From contig DGRV01000030.1 in assembly GCA_002391225.1 (NCBI GenBank), positions 1 to 5,553 on the forward strand: a DNA stretch of 5,553 bases. The letters are read 5' to 3'. Positions 1 through 4,972 of the stretch are shown one piece after another (the first letter of the stretch is position 1; every line of letters starts with the position of its first letter). The DNA comes from Christensenella sp. UBA4379 (lineage in GTDB: Bacteria; Bacillota; Clostridia; Christensenellales; Aristaeellaceae). The notes below the pieces were generated by a model. It was not told the origin of the DNA. It did not search any database and saw only the letters and a program-made list of their open reading frames with translations. The position numbers were made by a program, and so were the translations under genes.

Positions 1-94
1 TACTTCAGGGGGAGCATATCACTCGCTGGCGGCCCTTTTTTGTCTTTTCCGGCATTTATTCCACTTGTTTTTCAAGGAAGGACGGAAAAAGCCG

Positions 95-123
95 TTGACA
101 ATTCATTTCCTGTATGCTATTAT
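95..123 (+). promoter_or_regulatory. Predicted sigma-A promoter of the dctPQM transporter operon
   Basis: The -35 box TTGACA (95-100) is a perfect consensus match. A 17-base spacer leads to TATTAT (118-123), five of six matches to TATAAT, with a TG one base upstream (115-116) giving an extended -10. Transcription would start near base 130, leaving a leader of about 70 bases before the dctP start. Such a strong core promoter normally needs repression to be controlled, which fits the inverted repeats immediately downstream. Seen directly in sequence; activity is inferred. Confidence 0.85.
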
Positions 124-133
124 CAAATCGACT

Positions 134-168
134 AAAGTGAAAACACTTTTTTAAAGTGTTTGCAAACA
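134..168. promoter_or_regulatory. Cluster of overlapping inverted repeats, probable operator(s) downstream of the dctP promoter
   Basis: Three dyads overlap here. AAAGTG (134-139) and CACTTT (144-149) form a 6-bp dyad around AAAA. AAACACTTT (141-149) and AAAGTGTTT (153-161) form a perfect 9-bp dyad around TTT. TGTTTGCAAACA (157-168) is a perfect 12-base palindrome. The word AAAGTG recurs 19 bases apart (134 and 153), close to two helical turns. Lying about +4 to +38 from the predicted start, a protein bound here would block transcription. The cognate regulator is unknown: the GntR-family protein encoded downstream is a candidate, but the last palindrome would also suit another family such as LacI. 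In RNA the 9-bp dyad could form an AU-rich hairpin near the 5' end. Confidence 0.6.
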
Positions 169-198
169 ACCACCATCATCGAAAGAGGAGGCAGTATC

Positions 199-1206
199 AT
201 GAAACGCATCATCGCCCTGACCCTCGTTTTGGCCGCTCTGCTGTCCTGCGCGCTGGTTCCGGCCGCTTCCGCGGATCAGACCTACACCATCAAGCTGGGC
301 CACACCATGAGCACGGCCCATCCGCGCCACATCGCCCTGCTGGAGTTTGAAAAGTATGTGGAAGAAAAGACCGAAGGCAAGGTTCAGATCGAGCTGTACC
401 CCGCGGCTGTCCTCGGCTCCGAGCCGGACATGCAGGAATCCATGCGCATGGGCATGCTGGAAGCCTTTGTTGGCGGCCCCTTCGACACCATCTCCAAGAA
501 GCTGAACCTGTTCCTGATGCCCTTCTTCTTTGACAATCAGGAAGCCCTGATGCGGGCCGCCAAGGACGAGCGGGTGTTTAGCCTCATCTCTGACGACGCG
601 GAAGCCAACGGCCTTAAAGTCCTGGCCATCGGCGACGGCGGCGCCCGCCAGATCACCAACTCCAAGCGCCGCATCGTGACCCCGGCCGACATGAAGGGCC
701 TCAAGCTCCGCACCCCCTCCATCGAAGCCATCACCGTCTGCATGACCACCCTGGGCGCTTCCTACATCTCCATGCCTCTGGCGGACGTCTACATGGCCCT
801 CAAGCAGGGCACCGTGGACGGTCAGGAAAACCCCATCGCCACCATCTACGACCAGAAGCTCTACGAAGTGCAGAAGTACATCCTGTACGTGAACTACCAG
901 TATCATCCCGAAGTGATGACCATGAACGCCGCCTTCTACCGCTCCCTGCCGGAAGAATATCAGAAGGTCCTTTCCGACGCCGCCTGGCTGTTCGTGGAAA
1001 CCGAGAACAAGATCTCCCTGGAAAACGCTGAAGCCCGTCTGGAAGAAATGAAGCAGGCCGGCTGCGACGTCTACACCCCCACCGCCGAAGAACGCCAGGC
1101 CTTCATCGATGCCTGCGCTCCGGTGTACGATCACTTCGTGAACAACCTGAAGTATTTCTCCCAGGAAGAACTGGACCTGGTCAAGTCCCTGGCGGAAGGA
1201 AAGTAA
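199..1206 (+). CDS. dctP: TRAP transporter substrate-binding protein, DctP family
   Basis: Extracytoplasmic solute receptor that captures an organic acid and hands it to the DctQM membrane complex. The product is 335 residues, normal for the family. The ATG at 199 is chosen because AGAGGAGG (184-191) sits 7 bases upstream and a signal peptide follows directly; an upstream in-frame start at 160 would add 13 polar residues. After Lys2-Arg3 comes a hydrophobic stretch (about 4-20), then two possible processing sites: a lipobox-like LLSC (Cys17) and a signal peptidase I site ASA-DQ (after Ala25). Family landmarks are KLGHTMSTAHPRH (32-44), the KGLKLRTP segment whose Arg171 matches the carboxylate-clamping arginine of TRAP receptors, and VDGQENP (206-212). 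Ligand specificity cannot be read from sequence; kduI and kduD downstream suggest a uronate or unsaturated uronate. First gene of the operon, followed by a hairpin that may limit read-through. Confidence 0.93.
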   Translation: MKRIIALTLVLAALLSCALVPAASADQTYTIKLGHTMSTAHPRHIALLEFEKYVEEKTEGKVQIELYPAAVLGSEPDMQESMRMGMLEAFVGGPFDTISKKLNLFLMPFFFDNQEALMRAAKDERVFSLISDDAEANGLKVLAIGDGGARQITNSKRRIVTPADMKGLKLRTPSIEAITVCMTTLGASYISMPLADVYMALKQGTVDGQENPIATIYDQKLYEVQKYILYVNYQYHPEVMTMNAAFYRSLPEEYQKVLSDAAWLFVETENKISLENAEARLEEMKQAGCDVYTPTAEERQAFIDACAPVYDHFVNNLKYFSQEELDLVKSLAEGK

Positions 1207-1223
1207 TACCAGAGGTCCCTTGA

Positions 1224-1254
1224 AAAAAAGCCTGGCTGAAAGTCAGGCTTTTTT
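1224..1254 (+). terminator. Intrinsic terminator-like hairpin between dctP and dctQ, probably partial
   Basis: The run of A plus GCCTG (1224-1234) pairs with CAGGC plus six T (1244-1254). The core extends inward as GCCTGGCT/AGTCAGGC with one G-U pair and a GAA loop, giving a compact stem followed by a U6 tract. It starts 17 bases after the dctP stop. No promoter is evident between it and dctQ, so dctQM must be transcribed through it. The simplest reading is a leaky terminator that makes receptor mRNA more abundant than membrane-subunit mRNA. The matching A-run means it could also work, more weakly, on the other strand. Confidence 0.8.
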
Positions 1255-1276
1255 AAGACAAGAAGAAGGTGTTTTC

Positions 1277-1804
1277 ATGAATAAAGCCATCAAAATTCTG
1301 GACAAGACGCTGTCCGTCATCCTGATGATCCTGGCGGCGTTCCTGGCCGTGGGCGTCACGGTGACCATCGTGCTGCGCTATTTCTTCGGCATTTCCTTTG
1401 CCGCCCTGGAAGAATTCCTGACCATGTCCTTTATTTTTATCACCCTGTTCGGCTCCGCACTGGCGATCCGGGAAAAGCAGCATATCGCCATTTCCTTCCT
1501 GGCGGATAAGTTCGCAGCAAAGGGCCGGGTGCAAAAGATCATCTCCACCATGCTGATTGATCTGACGATCCTCTTTGTCTGCGTGGTCATGTTCATTTAT
1601 TCCTGCCGTTGGATCGGCCAGGTCGGCCATCTGCTTTCGCAGAACTCCCATCTCCCGATGGGCGTCTTCTACGTCTTCGTGCCGATTACCTTCGGCCTGA
1701 CGATCTTCTATGTCCTGGTGGACATGCTGGGACTGTTTGTCCACATCGAGCCCGCGGACAGCGGCTACAATACGGATGACGAGCTTCCGGAGGGACAGGT
1801 ATGA
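1277..1804 (+). CDS. dctQ: TRAP transporter small membrane subunit, DctQ family
   Basis: Small integral membrane subunit that joins DctM to form the sodium-coupled TRAP permease. It has 175 residues and four hydrophobic segments (about 11-33, 48-65, 92-110 and 128-154), the usual DctQ topology. The family signature is present: RYFFG (34-38), the paired glutamates Glu45-Glu46 at the head of the second segment, FGSALAIREKQHI (58-70), and a Pro-containing loop SHLPMG (124-129) before the last segment. The tail after 157 is acidic. The ATG at 1277 is preferred because GAAGGTG lies 5 bases upstream; an in-frame TTG at 1220 would start inside the terminator hairpin. The stop overlaps the dctM start as ATGA, implying translational coupling. 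Low identity between DctQ proteins makes substrate prediction from this gene impossible. Confidence 0.92.
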   Translation: MNKAIKILDKTLSVILMILAAFLAVGVTVTIVLRYFFGISFAALEEFLTMSFIFITLFGSALAIREKQHIAISFLADKFAAKGRVQKIISTMLIDLTILFVCVVMFIYSCRWIGQVGHLLSQNSHLPMGVFYVFVPITFGLTIFYVLVDMLGLFVHIEPADSGYNTDDELPEGQV

Positions 1805-3075
1805 ATCTGATCATTTTATTCGCTTCTCTTGTTTTCTTTATCCTGATCGGCGTACCGATCGGCTATTCCCTGGGCGGGGCGGGCATCCTGTATTTCCTGG
1901 CGGATAACCCCTCCTTCCTGATGATGCTGCCCCAGCGGGTCTTTTCCGGCCTCAACTCTTACATCCTGATCGCCATGCCCCTGTTCATGCTGTCGGGCGA
2001 ACTGATGAACCACGGCGGCCTGACCAAGCGGCTGATCAACTTCGCCCTGCTGATCTGCAAGCCCTTCCGGGGCGGCCTGGGCGAGGTCAACGTGGTCGCC
2101 TCCATGATCTTCGGCGGCATCACCGGTTCCTCCGTGGCCGATACCTCTGCCCTGGGCTCCATCCTGATCCCGGACATGAACAAGCAGGGCTATTCCAACG
2201 AGTTCTCCACCGGCGTCACCGTCGCCTCCTCCACCGTCGGCATGATCATCCCGCCCTCCATCCCGATGCTGATGTTCGCCATGGTCTCCGGGGTGTCTGT
2301 CGGCAAGCTGTTTATGGGCGGCGTCATCCCCGGCATCCTGATCGGCCTGTTCCAGCTGGCGGTGGTCTGGATCGTTTCGGAAAAGCGCGGCTATCATAAA
2401 ATCGAGGCCAAGATCGACGGCGGCCGGAAAAAGGTCGTCATCGACGGTCTGGTCGCCCTGCTGATGCCGGTCATGATCCTGGTGTTCACCACCTTCGGCA
2501 TCACCACGGCCAGTGAAAGCGCGGCGGTCGCCGTGGTCTACGCGCTGGTGGTCGGCGCCTTCGTGTACCGCGAGCTCAAGTGGAAGCACATCTGGGCCGC
2601 CCTCAAGAAGACGGCCATCATGACCGCCACCATCATGATCATCGGCGGGTTTACCAACATCTTTACCTACATTCTGGCCATCAAGCAGGTGCCGCAGGCC
2701 ATCGCCAATTTCATCCTGGGGTCCAGCATCCCCACTTGGGTCATCTTCATCCTCTTCGACCTTCTGATCCTGGTGCTGGGCACCTTCCTGGACGTGGTGC
2801 CCTGCATCCTGCTGATCGCCCCGATCCTGATGCCCGTCATGTCCCAGCTGGGCATGAATGAAATCACCTTCGGCATGATCCTGGTGGTGGGCCTAGCCAT
2901 CGGCCTGGTCACCCCGCCGGTGGGCATGTGCCTGAACGTCGGCAGCAAAATCAGCGGCATGTCCATCGTGGACGTGTTCAAGGCCTCCGCGCCTTTCCTG
3001 ATCTGCAACCTGTGCGTGCTGCTGCTGGTCACCTTCGTGCCCTTCGTGTCCCTCTGGATCCCGTCCCTCCTTTGA
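1801..3075 (+). CDS. dctM: TRAP transporter large permease subunit, DctM family
   Basis: Large multi-spanning subunit that forms the transport channel and the sodium-coupled elevator domain of TRAP permeases. The 424-residue product has normal full length and is hydrophobic throughout. Highly conserved DctM blocks appear in the right order: MPLFMLSGELMN (59-70), the first inverted-repeat motif FGGITGSSVADTSAL (104-118), SSTVGMIIPPSIP (143-155), TTASESAAV (235-243), IAPILMPV (339-346), and the second-repeat motif IGLVTPPVG (367-375) followed by VGSKISG (380-386). The two glycine/serine/threonine-rich hairpin regions are those that coordinate sodium in studied TRAP permeases. Translation is coupled to dctQ through a 4-base overlap, with GGAGGG (1789-1794) 6 bases ahead inside the dctQ end. 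The TGA stop is embedded in the -35 box of the next promoter. No sign of truncation or frameshift. Confidence 0.95.
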   Translation: MNLIILFASLVFFILIGVPIGYSLGGAGILYFLADNPSFLMMLPQRVFSGLNSYILIAMPLFMLSGELMNHGGLTKRLINFALLICKPFRGGLGEVNVVASMIFGGITGSSVADTSALGSILIPDMNKQGYSNEFSTGVTVASSTVGMIIPPSIPMLMFAMVSGVSVGKLFMGGVIPGILIGLFQLAVVWIVSEKRGYHKIEAKIDGGRKKVVIDGLVALLMPVMILVFTTFGITTASESAAVAVVYALVVGAFVYRELKWKHIWAALKKTAIMTATIMIIGGFTNIFTYILAIKQVPQAIANFILGSSIPTWVIFILFDLLILVLGTFLDVVPCILLIAPILMPVMSQLGMNEITFGMILVVGLAIGLVTPPVGMCLNVGSKISGMSIVDVFKASAPFLICNLCVLLLVTFVPFVSLWIPSLL

Positions 3076-3100
3076 CAAATCCGCGGGCATCATATACAAT
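3072..3100 (+). promoter_or_regulatory. Predicted sigma-A promoter of the GntR-family regulator gene
   Basis: TTGACA (3072-3077) is a perfect -35 match and shares bases with the dctM stop codon TGA (3073-3075). A 17-base spacer leads to TACAAT (3095-3100), five of six matches to the -10 consensus. The expected start is near 3107, giving a leader of about 64 bases that contains the hairpin at 3117-3144. It makes the regulator independent of the transporter operon, although read-through from dctM is also possible because no U-tailed terminator separates them. Confidence 0.8.
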
Positions 3101-3116
3101 AAATCAACCATTACGG

Positions 3117-3144
3117 ACCGGGGCCGCCCAAAGCGCGGCCCGGT
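3117..3144 (+). other. GC-rich hairpin in the leader of the regulator gene
   Basis: GGGCCGC (3121-3127) pairs perfectly with GCGGCCC (3135-3141) around a 7-base loop. ACC (3117-3119) and GGT (3142-3144) extend the stem to 10 pairs if G3120 is bulged. There is no T-run afterwards, so it is not a standard intrinsic terminator. It could be a weak or factor-assisted terminator for dctM, an mRNA-stability element, or an attenuator of the regulator. It ends 26 bases before the ATG and does not cover the weak Shine-Dalgarno GGTGAG (3162-3167). Confidence 0.45.
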
Positions 3145-3170
3145 TCCGCTGATTTGGGAACGGTGAGAAC

Positions 3171-3899
3171 ATGAGCGATATCGGTACCACGATTTTTGAA
3201 ACGCTGAAGCGAAAAATCATCACGCTGGACATCAAGCCCGGGGAAAAAATCAGCGAGGCCGGGACGTGCGACGCCTTTTCCGTCACCCGGCCCACCGTCC
3301 GCAACGCCTTTCAGCGCCTGCAGGACATCGGCCTGATGGAGGTCGTTCCCTACAAGGGGGCGACCGCCACGCTGATCCGCCTGTCCGCTGTCCATCAGAT
3401 GATTCATCTGCGCACGGCGGTGGAATCCTGGGTGATCCGGGATTTTATCGCCTCCCGCCCCTCCCCGCTGATGCTGGAGGAGCTGGAGCACAACCTGCGC
3501 CTGCAGCAGCTCCACATCCAGGCGGACAGGGTGGACGAAAAGGAATTCTTCCGCCTGGACAGCGCGATGCACCAGTTCTGGTTTGAGCACATGCATTGCG
3601 GCGGTATCTGGGAATGGCTGCAGAGCGACATGAACTACGAACGCTTCCGGATGCTGGACTTCGTGGGGACGCTGGGGTACAAGGACATCGTGAGCGACCA
3701 CGAACAGCTGCTCAAAACCATCCGGGAGGGGAAGGCTACGGACGTGGTGCCGATCCTGTCCCGGCACCTGAACGCCGGCTTGGCCCGCATGGGCAACCTG
3801 ATCCGGGAGGATTACCGCTCTTACTTCATCCTGGACGAAGCGGACAACGATTTCTGGGTGGACTACAACCGCCGCCTGCTTGAATACAAAGGTTGTTAA
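3171..3899 (+). CDS. GntR-family transcriptional regulator, FadR/FCD subfamily
   Basis: Probable local regulator of the uronate uptake and catabolic genes. The 242-residue product has an N-terminal winged helix-turn-helix (about 5-72: LKRKIITLDIKPGEKISE, then VTRPTVRNAFQRLQDIGL, then the wing VVPYKGATATLI) and a C-terminal all-helical FCD ligand domain (about 75-215). The FCD metal site appears complete: Asp130 and His134 (DSAMH), His177 (SDHEQ) and His199 (SRHLN). Such proteins usually bind a carboxylate through the metal and leave DNA when the inducer is present, which suits a uronate-pathway intermediate. The recognition region is somewhat off-consensus (VRNAF rather than VREAL). A tail of about 22 residues rich in acidic and aromatic residues follows the YF of the last FCD helix. 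The gene has its own promoter and lies between transporter and enzymes. Its binding site is not established; the dyads at 134-168 and 3899-3917 are candidates. Repressor versus activator is not decidable. Confidence 0.9.
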   Translation: MSDIGTTIFETLKRKIITLDIKPGEKISEAGTCDAFSVTRPTVRNAFQRLQDIGLMEVVPYKGATATLIRLSAVHQMIHLRTAVESWVIRDFIASRPSPLMLEELEHNLRLQQLHIQADRVDEKEFFRLDSAMHQFWFEHMHCGGIWEWLQSDMNYERFRMLDFVGTLGYKDIVSDHEQLLKTIREGKATDVVPILSRHLNAGLARMGNLIREDYRSYFILDEADNDFWVDYNRRLLEYKGC

Positions 3900-3917
3900 T
3901 TTCCAATTGACGGAAAT
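3899..3917. promoter_or_regulatory. Inverted repeat overlapping the kduI -35 box, possible operator
   Basis: ATTTCC (3899-3904) and GGAAAT (3912-3917) form a perfect 6-bp dyad separated by 7 bases. The dyad brackets and overlaps the -35 box (3907-3912) and begins in the last base of the regulator's stop codon. Its position would let a bound repressor exclude RNA polymerase. It does not match the repeats ahead of dctP, so either two different regulators act or one of the two is not an operator. A 6-bp dyad can occur by chance in AT-rich DNA. Confidence 0.4.
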
Positions 3918-3935
3918 CAAAAAAACCACTACAAT
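3907..3935 (+). promoter_or_regulatory. Predicted sigma-A promoter of kduI
   Basis: TTGACG (3907-3912, five of six) and TACAAT (3930-3935, five of six) are separated by exactly 17 bases. Transcription would start near 3942, giving a leader of about 36 bases with GGAGG at 3961-3965. The -10 hexamer is the same as in the regulator promoter. Its presence makes the enzyme genes a separate transcription unit from the regulator, although no terminator is visible between them. Confidence 0.75.
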
Positions 3936-3977
3936 AAGAAGTAATCTTTGATACCAGCGAGGAGGCGTTGTTTCCCA

Positions 3978-4820
3978 ATGGATATTCGTTATTCCTGCAA
4001 TCAGCGCGATTTCAAGCGCTACACCACCGAAGAGACCCGGAAGGAATTCCTGATCGAGACCCTCTTCACCCCGGACACGGTGAACGCCGTCTACAGCCAC
4101 GTGGACCGGATGGTGACGTTGGGCATCATGCCGGTCAATGAAACGGTGCCGCTGGACAAGGGCATCGACATCTGGCACAACTTCGGCACCCAGTATTTCC
4201 TGGAGCGCCGGGAGCTGGGCATGTTCAACGTCGGCGGCTCCGGCAAGGTGTCCGTGGACGGCACGGTCTACGAGCTGGACTATAAGGACTGCCTGTACAT
4301 CACGATGGGCGCGAAGGAAGTGCTCTTCTGCTCGGACGACGTGGCCAAGCCCGCCAAGTTCTACATCGTCTCCGCCCCGGCCCACCGCTCCTATGAAACG
4401 AGGCTGCTCAAAATCGCGGACGCCGCGAAGAAGCCCCTGGGCGCGATGGAGACTGCCAACAAGCGCACCATCAACCAGTTCATCCACCCCTCCGTGCTCA
4501 AAACCTGTCAGCTGTCGATGGGCATGACCCGGCTGGACCCCGGCTCCGTCTGGAACACGATGCCCGTGCACACCCACGAGCGCCGGATGGAAGTCTACTT
4601 CTACTTTGAGGTGCCGGAAAACAACGTGGTCTTCCACATGATGGGCGAAGGCAAGGAGACCCGCCACATCGTCATGCAGAACGAGCAGGCCGTCATCTCC
4701 CCCTCCTGGTCCATCCACGCCGGCGCCGGCACCAGCAACTACACCTTCATCTGGGCCATGGGCGGCGAAAACCAGGCTTTTGACGACATGGACGAAATTC
4801 CGACGACGGAATTGAGATAA
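3978..4820 (+). CDS. kduI: 5-keto-4-deoxyuronate isomerase (4-deoxy-L-threo-5-hexosulose-uronate ketol-isomerase)
   Basis: Cytoplasmic zinc enzyme that converts 5-keto-4-deoxyuronate, formed from unsaturated uronates released by lyases, to 2,5-diketo-3-deoxygluconate. The product has 280 residues, against 278 for the Escherichia coli enzyme, and lines up along its whole length. It is a bicupin with family blocks YSHVDR (39-44), YFLERRELG (73-81), the phrase TCQLSMG (176-182), WNTMPVHTHERRMEVYFYF (192-210), QNEQAVISPSWSIH and the C-terminal ENQAFDDMD. The zinc ligands of the E. coli enzyme (His196, His198, Glu203, His245) correspond to His198, His200, Glu205 and His247 here, so the site is intact. 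The ATG at 3978 gives the MDIRYS start typical of the family; GGAGG lies 12 bases upstream, a slightly long spacing. An in-frame TTG at 3948 is rejected since it precedes that site. KduI has also been linked to hexuronate isomerisation in E. coli, so a wider role is possible. Confidence 0.96.
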   Translation: MDIRYSCNQRDFKRYTTEETRKEFLIETLFTPDTVNAVYSHVDRMVTLGIMPVNETVPLDKGIDIWHNFGTQYFLERRELGMFNVGGSGKVSVDGTVYELDYKDCLYITMGAKEVLFCSDDVAKPAKFYIVSAPAHRSYETRLLKIADAAKKPLGAMETANKRTINQFIHPSVLKTCQLSMGMTRLDPGSVWNTMPVHTHERRMEVYFYFEVPENNVVFHMMGEGKETRHIVMQNEQAVISPSWSIHAGAGTSNYTFIWAMGGENQAFDDMDEIPTTELR

Positions 4821-4828
4821 GTTTTTTA

Positions 4829-4948
4829 AGGGAGTAGGGAATAGGGAATAGGGATTCGGCGGCAGCAAGCTGCCGCCAGGCCTTAAAGCGGAAGACAAGA
4901 CCAGCTAATCCCTAATCCCCAGTCCCTAGTCCCCAGCTTCTAATCCCC
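4829..4948. repeat. Heptad-repeat inverted element between kduI and kduD, G-rich and C-rich arms
   Basis: The left arm (4829-4856) is four head-to-tail 7-base units of the form AGGGANT. The right arm (4907-4948) is six 7-base units, mostly ARTCCCY (unit five, AGCTTCT, is diverged). The first 28 bases of the right arm are complementary to the left arm at 23 of 28 positions, including a perfect innermost unit (4850-4856 with 4907-4913). The 50 bases between them hold the perfect hairpin at 4858-4877. The design resembles a dispersed palindromic intergenic element rather than coding or ordinary leader DNA, and its composition differs sharply from the genes beside it. It starts 9 bases after the kduI stop and ends 10 bases before the kduD Shine-Dalgarno site. 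Whether it is a genome-wide family cannot be seen from one copy. Confidence 0.75.
4858..4877 (+). other. Perfect GC-rich hairpin at the centre of the heptad element
   Basis: GGCGGCAGC (4858-4866) is the exact reverse complement of GCTGCCGCC (4869-4877), separated only by AA. In practice this gives eight pairs with a CAAG tetraloop. It is followed by AGGCCTTAAAG, not a T-run, so it should not terminate transcription by itself. In a kduI-kduD transcript it could stabilise the upstream message or, with the flanking arms, form one long stem. Confidence 0.7.
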
Positions 4949-4972
4949 AAACAAAAAAGGAGGATGCATCCC

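Noticed and set aside
7..41. Possible terminator of an upstream gene (AGGG ... CCCT followed by a T6 run)
   Set aside because: The T-run is real, but the best stem I can draw has only short pairings with large unpaired interruptions. Any upstream gene and the rest of the stem would lie outside the window.
151..1134. 327-codon open frame on the - strand over dctP
   Set aside because: Antisense to a well-supported gene, with the same low-complexity His/Gly/Val/Asp-rich composition and no motif.
1220..1276. Longer dctQ starting at TTG 1220
   Set aside because: The extra 19 codons lie within the terminator hairpin and have no ribosome binding site, whereas ATG 1277 has one at good distance and gives a normal DctQ N terminus.
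1816..2589. 257-codon open frame on the - strand over dctM
   Set aside because: Its product is rich in His, Asp, Gln and Gly, which is what antisense reading of a hydrophobic membrane-protein gene gives; no start site or motif supports it.
4796..4827. Terminator-like hairpin at the end of kduI (AATTCCG/CGGAATT followed by T6)
   Set aside because: The 7-bp stem is perfect with a 4-base loop, but the T-run starts 8 bases after the stem, too far for standard intrinsic termination, and the stem lies inside kduI codons.
3111..4898. 595-codon open frame on the - strand across the regulator gene and kduI
   Set aside because: It is antisense to two genes with clear family motifs, reads through promoters and spacers, and its product has no recognisable domain and a His/Val/Asp/Gly-rich composition typical of the complement of GC-biased codons.
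4829..4948. CRISPR array
   Set aside because: The repeating unit is only 7 bases with no spacers between units, and the two halves are inverted relative to each other.
4964..4972. kduD start at the in-frame ATG 4964
   Set aside because: It abuts the AGGAGG site with no spacing; ATG 4973 has 9 bases and gives a family-like N terminus.
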